From Methylobacterium sp. (lineage in GTDB: Bacteria > Pseudomonadota > Alphaproteobacteria > Rhizobiales > Beijerinckiaceae), in the NCBI GenBank assembly GCA_020252645.1, contig JADCCN010000006.1:1-64000 (forward strand): DNA of 64,000 nucleotides. The letters are read 5' to 3'. Each line of letters begins with the position of its first letter. The stretch's first letter is position 1. Both the position numbers and the translations under genes were made by a program. Positions 55,204-63,709 of this stretch are shown piece by piece. The notes beneath the pieces are model-generated. The model made no database searches. It was not told the origin of the DNA and was given only the letters and a program-made list of their open reading frames with translations.

Positions 55204-55653
55204 TCAGGCGGGGGCTTGCCGGCCACGAGCATACCGCGCAAGCCGCTCGTCCAAGGTTCCAGTATGCAGCTCGAAGAGATGATTGTCGTCATCATGGAAG
55301 TAAAGCGAGCGCCCTTCTCCGGCAACACGGCTTCGGCTTTCCCGCAGATCCAGCCCCAGAGTCTGTATAGCTGCAAGGCATTGATCGTATTGGCCGTCAT
55401 CAATTTTGAAGGCCACATGGTTGTAAGATCGGGTTGGCAGCGAATCCCCTTGCATTGTGGCGATCCAGATCGGCGCGGGCGCGTCCCGATCGCCCGGCTC
55501 CCCACCGACCAGAAAAAATCGTTCGGGTGACAGCGAGAAAGTCACGTCACCACTGTCATAGACTTTCCGGGCCCCCAACACGGCGGTCAGAATGCCTTCC
55601 ATGCGGTCCAGATCCCTGACCACGAACGTAATGTGACTGAATCCAGAAACCAT
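55204..55653 (-). CDS. fosX: FosX-like fosfomycin hydrolase (VOC family)
   Basis: 149 aa from MVSGFSHITFVVRDLDRMEG; the ORF to 55968 is an hss shadow. FosX opens the fosfomycin epoxide with water, using Mn2+. Matches to FosX: SLSPERFFLVGGEPGD, LPTRSYNHVAFKIDDGQYDQ, GEGRSLYFHDDDNHLFELHT. Metal ligands expected are His7 (SHITF), the His of YNHVAF and the Glu of FELHTG; all are present. 8 bp after hss in the same orientation. Activity against fosfomycin is not shown by sequence; a housekeeping VOC role is possible. Confidence 0.82.
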   Translation of the reverse strand: MVSGFSHITFVVRDLDRMEGILTAVLGARKVYDSGDVTFSLSPERFFLVGGEPGDRDAPAPIWIATMQGDSLPTRSYNHVAFKIDDGQYDQCLAAIQTLGLDLRESRSRVAGEGRSLYFHDDDNHLFELHTGTLDERLARYARGRQAPA

Positions 55654-55661
55654 TCTTTCCC

Positions 55662-57098
55662 TCACCGCACCAGCACGTTCCGGAACGCCCAGGGCTCGTT
55701 GTAATCCACGTCCTCGGGGAACAGCTTCTCGCGGTCCTTGGTGGGGTTCCAATCGGTGTAGAAGCCGCGCACCGGGCCGAGATAGGGCATCTGCACTTCG
55801 AGGCAGCGCTTGTAATCCATCTCGTCGGCCTCGACGATGCCGCGATCCGGGTTCTCGAGCGCCCAGACCATGCCAGCGAGCACGGCGGAGGTCACCTGCA
55901 TCCCGGTGGCGTTCTGGTAGGGCGCAAGCGCGCGCGTTTCCTCGACCGAGAGCTGCGAGCCATACCAATAGGCGTTGTTCTTGTGGCCGAAGAGCAGCAC
56001 GCCGAGTTCGTCAATGCCATCGACGATCTCGTGCTCGTCAAGGATGTGGTGCTCCGGCTGGATATTGCCGCCATTGCCGAAGAGCTCATGCAGCGACATC
56101 ACCGCATCATTCGCCGGGTGATAGGCGTAATGACAGGTGGGGCGGAACAGGGCCTTGCCGTGACTATCCTTCAGCGTGAAATAATCGGCAATGGAAATCG
56201 ACTCGTTATGGGTGACAAGGAAGCCATATTGCGCGCCATTGGTGGGGCACCAGGTGCGCACGCGGGTATTGGCACCCGGCTGGAGCAGATAGATCGCGGC
56301 GCCGCAGCCCGTTTCGTGGGTGCGGCCATTTTCCGGCATCCAGGGCTCATGCGTGCCCCAGCCGAGTTCGGCCGGCTGCATGCCTTCGGAGAGGAAGCCC
56401 TCGACCGACCAGGTGTTGACGAAAACATTCGTCGGCTTCGGATTCTTCGCACGCTGCGTATCGCGCTCGGCGATATGCACACCTTTCACACCCGCATCCC
56501 GCATCAGCTTCGCCCAGCCCTCGCGGGTGGTCGGCTCCTCGAAAGGCAGGCCGAGATCGCTCGCGACATTCACGAGCGCCTGTTTCACGAACCACGAGAC
56601 CATGCCCGGGTTCGCGCCGCAACAGGAGACGGCCGTCGTTCCGCCGGGGTTCCTGCGCTTCGCGGCGAGAACCGTCTCGCGCAGCATGTAGTTCGAGCGC
56701 GCGGCCGGGCCTGCCGACGTGTCCCAGTAGAAGCCGACCCATGGTTCCACCACGGTGTCGATATAGAGCACGCCGAGTTCCCGGCAGAACTCCATGAGGT
56801 CGAGCGAGGAGGTGTCGACCGAGAGGTTCACGCAGAAGCCCTGTCCCTCACCGGCCGTGAGCAGCGGCTTCAGCATGTCGCGATAATTCTCGCGCGTCAC
56901 GGCCGCCTGCAGGAAGCGGATGCCGCGCTCGTCAAGCAGGCGACGATCGCTGTCATCCGGGTCGATCACCACGAAGCGGCTGCGATCGAAACGGAAATGC
57001 CGCTCGATGAGCGGCAGCGTGCCGCGCCCGATGGAGCCGAAGCCGATCATCACGATCGGGCCGGCGATGGTGCCGTGGTTGGGCCAGTTCTCAGACAT
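55662..57098 (-). CDS. hss: Homospermidine synthase
   Basis: 478 aa. NAD-binding start AGPIVMIGFGSIGRGTLPLI (GFGSIG loop), FVVIDPDDSDRRLLDERGIR, NLSVDTSSLDLMEFCRELGV, CCGANPGMVSWFVKQALVNV, and the middle/late motifs VNTWSVEGFLSEGMQPAELG and YHPANDAVMSLHELFGNGGN. It makes sym-homospermidine from putrescine (and putrescine plus spermidine). Length is typical. Downstream of ornithine decarboxylase and a GNAT, so putrescine supply and use are together. Confidence 0.95.
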   Translation of the reverse strand: MSENWPNHGTIAGPIVMIGFGSIGRGTLPLIERHFRFDRSRFVVIDPDDSDRRLLDERGIRFLQAAVTRENYRDMLKPLLTAGEGQGFCVNLSVDTSSLDLMEFCRELGVLYIDTVVEPWVGFYWDTSAGPAARSNYMLRETVLAAKRRNPGGTTAVSCCGANPGMVSWFVKQALVNVASDLGLPFEEPTTREGWAKLMRDAGVKGVHIAERDTQRAKNPKPTNVFVNTWSVEGFLSEGMQPAELGWGTHEPWMPENGRTHETGCGAAIYLLQPGANTRVRTWCPTNGAQYGFLVTHNESISIADYFTLKDSHGKALFRPTCHYAYHPANDAVMSLHELFGNGGNIQPEHHILDEHEIVDGIDELGVLLFGHKNNAYWYGSQLSVEETRALAPYQNATGMQVTSAVLAGMVWALENPDRGIVEADEMDYKRCLEVQMPYLGPVRGFYTDWNPTKDREKLFPEDVDYNEPWAFRNVLVR

Positions 57099-57231
57099 CT
57101 CTTCGTCTCTCGCGCGAAAATCTCGTGGAGGGGCAGGGTTGGAGGGGCAGGGTTTTGAAAAAATCCGCGCCCCTATGGAGACCGGCAGAGCCAGCCGTCA
57201 AGGGGCGCGATAGAGGTTGAAGGCGCAAAAG

Positions 57232-57774
57232 TCAGGCTGCGAGCCGACGATGGCCGCCTCCTGTCAGGGATGAGGACGGTGCGAGCGCACCCATGGCGCG
57301 CACGAGGCCAGACGCCGAACAGAGGCTGCCCGGCACGATCTCATGCGCGAGGAAGCGCGCGGCATCGACCGGGCCCGGCAATGCGAGCCGCTCGGCCAGC
57401 GCCCGGCGGAAGCCGAAGCGCGCATAATAGGGCTCGTCACCCACGAGGATGATCGCACGATGGCCGAGCTCGGCGGCGCGTGCCAGGCCAACCTGCATCA
57501 GCGTGCCGCCGATGCCGACCGAGCGCAGCCGCTCATCCACCGCGAGCGGGCCGAGCATGAGCGCCGGAACGCCACCGGCTTCAACATGCCAGAAGCGCAG
57601 GGTGCCCACCGGCATCTCGCCGGCGCGCGCGATGAAAGACAAGCCTTCAGCCGGCAAACGACCTTCGCGCAGCCTTTCGCAGGTTTTCACGAAACGGGCG
57701 GGCCCGAAGGCGCGATCAAGCATGGCCTCGCGTGCGGGGGCCTCCCGGGGGAGTTCATTGTCAATGCGGATCAT
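57232..57774 (-). CDS. GNAT family N-acetyltransferase (YhbS-like)
   Basis: 180 aa. The acetyl-CoA loop is VDERLRSVGIGGTLMQVGLA (R-x-x-G-I-G) with GHRAIILVGDEPYYARFGFR following, both typical of YhbS. It sits between ornithine decarboxylase and homospermidine synthase, so a polyamine or amino-acid substrate is tempting, though unproven. Confidence 0.85.
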   Translation of the reverse strand: MIRIDNELPREAPAREAMLDRAFGPARFVKTCERLREGRLPAEGLSFIARAGEMPVGTLRFWHVEAGGVPALMLGPLAVDERLRSVGIGGTLMQVGLARAAELGHRAIILVGDEPYYARFGFRRALAERLALPGPVDAARFLAHEIVPGSLCSASGLVRAMGALAPSSSLTGGGHRRLAA

Positions 57775-57913
57775 GTCCGGTCTCCTGGCCTCGCGGCCAT
57801 GGCGCGCTTGGCGAGCGCGGGTTCAGGGAGACCCTCGCGCCTCGGAAGCCGGATCATGTCGATCCGGCTGCCTGCCGAACGGGTGATGGCGGAAAGGAAG
57901 GCTCCGTCCGATT

Positions 57914-59047
57914 TCAGATGACGATCTGTCGGAGCCCCGGCATGCCGTTGAAGCACTCGGTGGAATAGGTCGTCGTATAGGCGCCCGTGCCCTCGATCAG
58001 GATCCTGTCCCCGATCTCAAGGCTGAAAGGCAGCAGATACGGCGTCTTCTCATAAAGAACATCCACCGAATCGCAGGTCGGCCCGGCGATCACGCAAGGG
58101 CCCATCTCGCCGCCGTCATGGCGGGTACGGATGGGATAGCGGATCGCCTCGTCGATCGTCTCGGCCAGCCCGTGGAACTTGCCGATATCGAGATAGACCC
58201 AGCGCGGCTCGTTCGGATCATCCGACTTCTTCGAGATGAGGATCACCTCGCTCTCGATGATGCCAGCATTGCCGACCATGCCGCGGCCCGGCTCGATGAT
58301 CGTCTCGGGAATGCGGTTGCCGAAATGCCTGCAGAGCGAATCGAAGATCGCCTCGCCATAGGCCTGAACCTTCGGGATATCGCGCAGGTAGCGGGTCGGA
58401 AAACCGCCGCCGAGATTGACCATGGCGAGCTGGATGCCGCGCTCGGCCAGATCGCGGAAGATCGCCGCCGAAGACGCAAGCGCCTCGTCCCACATCTTCG
58501 GGTTCGTCTGCTGCGAGCCGACATGGAAAGAGAGGCCATGCGCCACGAGACCGAGGCGATGGGCCAGTTCCAGCACGCGCGGCGCCATGTCAGGCTGGCA
58601 GCCGAACTTGCGCGACAGGGGCCATTCCGCCCCGGCGCCATCGCACAGGATGCGGCAGAACACCTTCGAGCCCGGCGCGGCCCGCGCGATCTTCTCCACC
58701 TCGGCTTCGCAATCGACCGCGAAGAGGCGCACCCCGCGCTCATGGGCGCGCTGGATGTCACGTTCCTTCTTGATCGTGTTGCCGAACGAGATGCGATCCG
58801 CCGTGGCACCCACCGCCAGCACCATCTCGATTTCGCCGATGGAGGCGCAATCGAACGAGGAGCCGAGCTTCGCGAGAAGCTCGAGGATCTCGTGGGCGGG
58901 GTTCGCCTTCACGGCATAGAAAACACGCGTATCCGGCATCGCCTTTGCGAAGGCGAGGTAATTGTCGCGGACGACATCGATATCGACGATGAGGCGCGGG
59001 CCCTCCGACGGACGGGTGCGGAGGTAGTCGAGAATTCGCTCAGTCAT
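57914..59047 (-). CDS. Ornithine/lysine decarboxylase, type III fold
   Basis: 377 aa. Alanine-racemase-fold decarboxylase: the PLP lysine is in FYAVKANPAHEILELLAKLG, the phosphate loop VNLGGGFPTRYLRDIP, IEPGRGMVGNAG, and the dimer-contributed Cys in CVIAGPTCDSVDVLYEKT; ending in FNGMPGLRQIVI. It makes putrescine (ornithine) or cadaverine (lysine); the bifunctional type occurs in this order. Served by a long leader and a clear promoter at 59553. The polyamine genes below are in the same orientation. Confidence 0.93.
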   Translation of the reverse strand: MTERILDYLRTRPSEGPRLIVDIDVVRDNYLAFAKAMPDTRVFYAVKANPAHEILELLAKLGSSFDCASIGEIEMVLAVGATADRISFGNTIKKERDIQRAHERGVRLFAVDCEAEVEKIARAAPGSKVFCRILCDGAGAEWPLSRKFGCQPDMAPRVLELAHRLGLVAHGLSFHVGSQQTNPKMWDEALASSAAIFRDLAERGIQLAMVNLGGGFPTRYLRDIPKVQAYGEAIFDSLCRHFGNRIPETIIEPGRGMVGNAGIIESEVILISKKSDDPNEPRWVYLDIGKFHGLAETIDEAIRYPIRTRHDGGEMGPCVIAGPTCDSVDVLYEKTPYLLPFSLEIGDRILIEGTGAYTTTYSTECFNGMPGLRQIVI

Positions 59048-59552
59048 GGCAGCATCCCCTCATGCGGCGCCTCGCGCCGCTCTGGCGATGGTCAAACTGG
59101 GTGCATCGTTTCATCGTGCCGCAGGGTGGAAACGCGGACACGTCTACGCGGTGCATCCGTGCTGCCCGCCCCTCCGGAGAGGAGAGAGGGCAGCGGTGAC
59201 GCTGCGCCGTTGGTCGTCGGAAAGCCCCGGACGCGCGATATGCGCAACCAGAGTGACCTCAGAGCCATCGTTTGGAAGGGGAAACCCCACCGCACGCCCG
59301 GCAAGATGGACAAGCCTCTTCAGTTGCCGGACTTGGAACCCGGCAGAGACCGAAAAAGCCCGCTCCGTCGTTGCTTTGAGCTGCGTCACCCGCTTCGGGC
59401 GGGGCCGCCGGTTCGCCTCCGGCTGCTGGTCCGTTCATTGGGGGTGGAGCAGTTGCTCGCGACCCTCGACGACTGGCGTTTTTCCGGCCTCTTGTCCGGA
59501 GATCCACCGACCAGCACGCAACCACAGGCACGTGCGAATATGGGCAGAGCGG
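59048..59552 (-). promoter_or_regulatory. Long 5' leader of the ornithine decarboxylase gene
   Basis: About 500 nt lie between the promoter at 59553-59581 and the start at 59047, with no convincing protein-coding gene in either strand. On the minus strand several GC-rich hairpins can form, e.g. GCGGCGCGAGGCGCCGC near 59070 and CTCTCCTCTCCGGAGGGG near 59180, and short ORFs run at 59092-59313 and 59144-59389. Rhizobiales are known to have a conserved RNA (the 'speF' motif) upstream of ornithine decarboxylase genes; this position and length fit, but I could not test the covariance model. Confidence 0.4.
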
Positions 59553-59581
59553 TGTATAAGGATAATTGATCCGCGATGCAA
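59553..59581 (-). promoter_or_regulatory. Housekeeping promoter of the polyamine operon
   Basis: Minus strand TTGCAT (59576-59581), exactly 17 nt, then TATACA (59553-59558), a good sigma-70 match. Transcription would start near 59546, giving the ~500-nt leader. Confidence 0.6.
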
Positions 59582-59745
59582 GTCCGTCGGCCTCAAAACT
59601 GTTCAAGACCGCAGCCTCATGCCTCACGCCGACGCAGTTCCGGCAAGGCCATTGTCATGAAGTCGTCATGCAGGCGTGGTTTGAGCCCTATGGGAAGCCG
59701 GCTTACGGTTCAGATCGATGCGAACTTTCCCGGGGCAGGGGCGCC

Positions 59746-60231
59746 ATGAAGATGAATTCGCAGAAGACGGTCGGGCAGCAATTGATGCTGGCTTCCCGCC
59801 TGTACCGGGCGCGGATGGCGGAACTCCTTGCGGAGATCTCGATCTTTCCGGGGCAGGAACTGGTGCTTCAGGCCCTCTCCGGCACAGAAGGCGCGACCAT
59901 GGGCGAGCTTTCGCGCGCCCTGCGCGTGCGCCCCCCGACCATCTCGAAAACCATCACGCGGCTGGCCGCCCAGGGCCTCGTGGCCCGGCGCTCGCGCACG
60001 GATGATGCGCGGATCGTTCTGGTGACTCTCACCGCGGAGGGCGAAGCGAAGCTTTCGCGAATCGGTGAACTCACCAGCCTCATGGAAGAGGAGATCGCCG
60101 ACCTCCTCGCCGACAAGGATGCCAGGCGACTGCGCAAGCTGCTGCGCCGCCTCTCGAAGGGGCTTGCGAAGAATCCCGGCAGCACCGATCTCGACCAGGA
60201 AGGCGAAATGTCCGGGGACGACGAGGATTGA
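59746..60231 (+). CDS. MarR family transcriptional regulator
   Basis: 161 aa from MKMNSQKTVGQQLMLASRLY. The winged helix is at about 45-110: MGELSRALRVRPPTISKTIT (recognition helix), AAQGLVARRSRTDDARIVLV (wing with Asp-Arg-Asp-like DDAR). The C-terminal helix is basic, ending in an acidic tail (MSGDDED). Ligand and targets unknown; nearest genes are the 2-hydroxyacid dehydrogenase (downstream) and the divergent polyamine operon. Confidence 0.9.
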   Translation: MKMNSQKTVGQQLMLASRLYRARMAELLAEISIFPGQELVLQALSGTEGATMGELSRALRVRPPTISKTITRLAAQGLVARRSRTDDARIVLVTLTAEGEAKLSRIGELTSLMEEEIADLLADKDARRLRKLLRRLSKGLAKNPGSTDLDQEGEMSGDDED

Positions 60232-60304
60232 GAGAATTGGGGCTTTCCCAAATGGGGCTGGCGCGGCACATAGAGCGCGTCACCCTTCTGTTTCCGGATA
60301 ACCG

Positions 60305-61270
60305 ATGCGCTACCCTGACTTTCCCGTCCTCATCACTCAGCCCATGATGCCGCTGATCCAGCAGGGAATCGAGAGCCGGTTTCCCTTCGTTCATCTCAAC
60401 GAACAGGCCGATCGCGCCGGTTTTCTCGCAAAGGAGGGCGCGCGCTTCAAGGGCGTGGTGACCGGCCAGGGAGCCGCGAGCGACGACGCCCTTTTCGCAG
60501 CACTGCCAAACCTCCGGATCGTGTCGAGCTTCGGCGTGGGCTATGATCTGGTCGATGCCAGGGCCGCAAAGGCACGCGGGATCGTGGTCACCAACACGCC
60601 GGAGGTGCTGACGGATGAAGTGGCCGACCTCGCGATGGGCCTGCTGATTTCAACCATGCGCAGGCTTCCGCAGGCCGACCAGCATGTGCGCAAGGGCCTT
60701 TGGCTCAAGGGCAACTTCCCGCTGAGCGACACCCTGCGCGGCAAGACCATGGGCATTCTCGGCCTTGGACGCATCGGCAAGGCCATTGCCCGGCGGGCCG
60801 AAGCCTTCGGTCTCAAGCTTGCCTATCACGGCCGCTCGCAGCAGGCCGATATGCCCTACCCCTACCATGCCTCCCTGGTGGAGATGGCGAAGGCGTCGGA
60901 CATCCTGATGATCATCGCACCGGGCGGGCCTTCCACACGGCGGATCGTCGATCGCGCGGTGATGGAGGCGCTGGGCCCGGAAGGCACGCTCATCAACGTG
61001 GCGCGCGGCACGCTGGTGGACGAGCCGGTGATGGTCGAGATGCTGCAATCCGGCGCGCTCGGCGCTGCCGGCCTCGATGTGTTCGAGGATGAGCCGAAGG
61101 TGCCCGAAGCGCTGTTTGCGCTCGAGAATGTGGTGCTTTTGCCGCATGTCGGCTCGGCTTCGGTCCATACGCGGAACCTGATGGGGCAACTCGTGGTGGA
61201 TAATGTGATTGCGCTTGCCGAGGGCCGCCCGCCCCTCACGCCCGTGCCGGAAACACCCTGGCCCGCCTGA
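60305..61270 (+). CDS. D-2-hydroxyacid dehydrogenase
   Basis: 321 aa. NAD(P)-binding motif MGILGLGRIGKAIARRAEAF; the catalytic triad Arg (NVARGTL), Glu (FEDEPKVPEALF) and His (LLPHVGSASVHT) is complete. Related to glyoxylate/hydroxypyruvate reductases. Start chosen at MRYPDFPVLIT. 73 bp after marR and convergent with denD-like gene. Substrate not readable from sequence. Confidence 0.92.
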   Translation: MRYPDFPVLITQPMMPLIQQGIESRFPFVHLNEQADRAGFLAKEGARFKGVVTGQGAASDDALFAALPNLRIVSSFGVGYDLVDARAAKARGIVVTNTPEVLTDEVADLAMGLLISTMRRLPQADQHVRKGLWLKGNFPLSDTLRGKTMGILGLGRIGKAIARRAEAFGLKLAYHGRSQQADMPYPYHASLVEMAKASDILMIIAPGGPSTRRIVDRAVMEALGPEGTLINVARGTLVDEPVMVEMLQSGALGAAGLDVFEDEPKVPEALFALENVVLLPHVGSASVHTRNLMGQLVVDNVIALAEGRPPLTPVPETPWPA

Positions 61271-61285
61271 AACCGGATGGCGCGA

Positions 61286-62266
61286 TCAGGAAATCACGCC
61301 GCCGAGTTCATCCTCGATATGCACGCGGAGGATCTCGTCGAAGGTCGCCTCCGCGCGAAACCCCAGGGACAAGGCACGCTGCGGATCGAAGTTCCGCGGC
61401 CAACCCGCAACAACCCGCTGGATGAAGGCATCCGGCTCGCGACGGATGCGCGCGACGACCTTCTCGCCCCCCACGCGCCGCAGGGCCGCAATCTGCTCGC
61501 CCACCGTGCAGGACAGACCCGGCATGGTGAGGTTGCGCCTGGGGCCCACCATCGCGCCATCGATCGCTGCGGCATGCACGAGAAACTGCACGGCACTGCG
61601 CGGGCTCGCGTGCCAGTGCCGCACATCCTCCGAGACCGGCAGCACGGCCTCCTTGCCTGCGAGCGGCTCCCGGCAGATGTTCGAGAAGAAGCCCGAAGCG
61701 GCCTTGTTCGGCGCGCCGGGCCGCACGCAGATGGTGGGCAGGCGAATGCCGATGCCGTCGAAGATGCCGCGCCGCGTATAGTCGGCCAGCAGCAGCTCGC
61801 CGATCACCTTCTGGGTGCCGTAGCTCGTGAGCGGCGCATTGAGGAATTCGTCGCCGATCGCATCCGGGAACGGCGCACCAAAGGCCGCGATGGAGGAGGT
61901 GAAAACCACCCGCGGATAGTAGCCATCACCGACCTGCCGGATCGCATCGAAGAGCATCCGCGTGCCGTCGAGATTGATGCGGTAGCCCTTGTCGAAATCC
62001 GCTTCCGCCTCGCCCGAGACGATCGCCGCGAGATGGAAGATCACGTCCGGCCGGTCCGAGATCAGCCGCTCCGCCTCCCCGGTCCGGGCAAAATCGCTTT
62101 CCTCGCAAGTCACGGCGAAGGGCATGCCGGCAGGTGCGGATGGCATCACCACATCATGCAGCCGGAGGGCGGTGATCACCCGCCCGCCCAGATGATGATT
62201 GCGGACGAGCCGCTCGACGAGCTTGCGGCCAACCATGCCCGCCGCACCAAGGACGAGGATCTTCAT
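61286..62266 (-). CDS. denD: D-erythronate dehydrogenase-like NAD-dependent epimerase/dehydratase
   Basis: 326 aa from MKILVLGAAGMVGRKLVERL. SDR with GAAGMVG loop, VIFHLAAIVSGEAEADFDKG, FTSSIAAFGAPFPDAIGDEF and Tyr-Lys in APLTSYGTQKVIGELL; IRLPTICVRPGAPNKAASGF closes the pattern. DenD oxidises D-erythronate at C2 in tetronate catabolism. 7 bp after the SDR gene, in a sugar-acid group with an IlvD/Edd dehydratase. Name based on motifs; another sugar acid is possible. Confidence 0.82.
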   Translation of the reverse strand: MKILVLGAAGMVGRKLVERLVRNHHLGGRVITALRLHDVVMPSAPAGMPFAVTCEESDFARTGEAERLISDRPDVIFHLAAIVSGEAEADFDKGYRINLDGTRMLFDAIRQVGDGYYPRVVFTSSIAAFGAPFPDAIGDEFLNAPLTSYGTQKVIGELLLADYTRRGIFDGIGIRLPTICVRPGAPNKAASGFFSNICREPLAGKEAVLPVSEDVRHWHASPRSAVQFLVHAAAIDGAMVGPRRNLTMPGLSCTVGEQIAALRRVGGEKVVARIRREPDAFIQRVVAGWPRNFDPQRALSLGFRAEATFDEILRVHIEDELGGVIS

Positions 62267-62273
62267 TTTCGCC

Positions 62274-63020
62274 TCACAGGGTCCAGCCGCCATCAACCAT
62301 AAGTGTCGTGCCGGTCGTGAAGGCACTCTCGTCCGAGGCGAGATAGACCGCGAGCTTCGCGACCTCCTCCGCCGTGCCGAGGCGGCCCATCGGCTGGCGG
62401 GCGACGAACATCGCACGCACTTCCGCCTCGCTCTTGCCAGAAGAAGCCGCTAGCGCCGCGATGCGCTGATCCAGAGACGGCGACTGAATCGTGCCGGGGC
62501 AGATCGCGTTGCAACGGATGCCCCTGGTGATGAAATCCACTGCAATGGCCTTGGTGAGGCCGATCACCGCGGCCTTGGTCGCGCCGTAGACATAGCGGTT
62601 CGGCGCGCCCCTGACCGAGGAAGCGCCGGAGGCGAGGTTGATGATGGAACCGTTACCTTGGGAGAGCATCCCCGGAAGGAAGGCCTTGCTCAAGCGGTGC
62701 ATGGATTTCACGTTGAGATCGAACGAGAAATCCCAGGCCTTGTCATCGCATTCGAGGATCGTGCCGTGATGCACAAAGCCCGCGACATTCGCGAGGATAT
62801 CGATGCCGCCGACCTTCTCGGCAAAGCGCGCGACCTGCCTGTCGGAGAGCACATCAAGCTTTGAGCGCCTGGCGCGCGGAATGGCATCCAGCGCCTCGCG
62901 GTTGATGTCGGTCGCCCAGACGGTCGCGCCCTCGGCCACGAAAGCCTGCGCGATCGCCTGCCCGATGCCCGCGCCGGCAGCCGTGACCACCGCGACCTTG
63001 CCCTTCAGACGTCCTGCCAT
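62274..63020 (-). CDS. SDR family oxidoreductase, sugar-acid dehydrogenase-like
   Basis: 248 aa from MAGRLKGKVAVVTAAGAGIG (GxxxGIG loop). NVAGFVHHGTILECDDKAWD, then SGASSVRGAPNRYVYGATKA holding the Ser-Tyr-Lys triad, IRCNAICPGTIQSPSLDQRI and ESAFTTGTTLMVDGGWTL. Closest in pattern to 2-keto-3-deoxy-L-fuconate/hydroxybutyrate-type dehydrogenases. The start overlaps the GNAT gene end by 16 bp. Likely works with the dehydratase at the window edge. Confidence 0.85.
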   Translation of the reverse strand: MAGRLKGKVAVVTAAGAGIGQAIAQAFVAEGATVWATDINREALDAIPRARRSKLDVLSDRQVARFAEKVGGIDILANVAGFVHHGTILECDDKAWDFSFDLNVKSMHRLSKAFLPGMLSQGNGSIINLASGASSVRGAPNRYVYGATKAAVIGLTKAIAVDFITRGIRCNAICPGTIQSPSLDQRIAALAASSGKSEAEVRAMFVARQPMGRLGTAEEVAKLAVYLASDESAFTTGTTLMVDGGWTL

Positions 63021-63709
63021 GAAATGCTCCCTCCCGGCCTCACGCCGCATTGGGCGAGGCTCCTTTTTTGTTGGCCCGTCGCCACGAAATTCTCCGCTGC
63101 GAGCCATGTTTCATAGCCGGCTTTCAATTCCGGCCATTCCTGATCGATGATCGAGAACCACGCCGTATCGCGGTTCCTCCCCTTCGCCACCATATGCTGG
63201 CGGAAAAGCCCTTCGAAGGTGAAGCCGAAACGCTTCGCAGCCCGTTTCGAGGGCGCGTTGGCATTGTGGCATTTCCACTCATAGCGGCGATAGCCGAGTG
63301 TCGAGAAGGCGTGATCCGCATGGAGAAACAGCGCTTCAGTCGCCACGCGCGTTCTCGCAATCGACGAACCCCAATGGATCGAGCCGATCTCGATCACGCC
63401 ATGCGTCTGGTCGATGCGCATGGCATCCTGCCGGCCGCCGACGCGCCCCGTCGCACGATCCACCACCACATGGCAGAGAATGTCGGTGCGCTTCGCCTTC
63501 GCCTCGATCCAGTTCTGGAAGGTGGGGCGGTCCATCCTCGTCTCGAACAGGAAGAGGTGGTCCTGATCGGCCTGCTCGGTCATGAGCGCCGCGAAAAGCC
63601 CATCCGCATGGCGCACGGGGTCGAGCGGTTCGAGGCGCGCGTAACGCCCTTCCAGCACCAGGGGTGCCGGAAAGGGCCGCGGAACCCAGTTCGAGAGGTC
63701 AGCAGTCAA
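63005..63709 (-). CDS. GNAT family N-acetyltransferase (RimJ/RimL-like)
   Basis: 234 aa with a TTG start at 63709 overlapping the dehydratase stop. RimL-type order: LEGRYARLEPLDPVRHADGL, AMRIDQTHGVIEIGSIHWGS, FLHADHAFSTLGYRRYEWKC and SKRAAKRFGFTFEGLFRQHM. It probably acetylates an amine or protein N-terminus. It sits inside the sugar-acid group but the functional link is unclear. Confidence 0.85.
   Translation of the reverse strand: MTADLSNWVPRPFPAPLVLEGRYARLEPLDPVRHADGLFAALMTEQADQDHLFLFETRMDRPTFQNWIEAKAKRTDILCHVVVDRATGRVGGRQDAMRIDQTHGVIEIGSIHWGSSIARTRVATEALFLHADHAFSTLGYRRYEWKCHNANAPSKRAAKRFGFTFEGLFRQHMVAKGRNRDTAWFSIIDQEWPELKAGYETWLAAENFVATGQQKRSLAQCGVRPGGSISWQDV

Noticed and set aside
57771-57956. 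Small minus-strand ORF of 61 aa overlapping the decarboxylase end and the GNAT start by ATGA.
   Set aside because: It overlaps real coding sequence by 43 bp, has no recognisable feature and lacks a ribosome-binding site; the ATGA overlap alone is not enough.
59048-59745. A tRNA or protein gene in the 700-bp gap.
   Set aside because: No cloverleaf or T-loop GTTCRANNC pattern in a suitable context and no ORF with coding character; a regulatory leader explains the half nearest the decarboxylase, and nothing is seen in 59582-59745.
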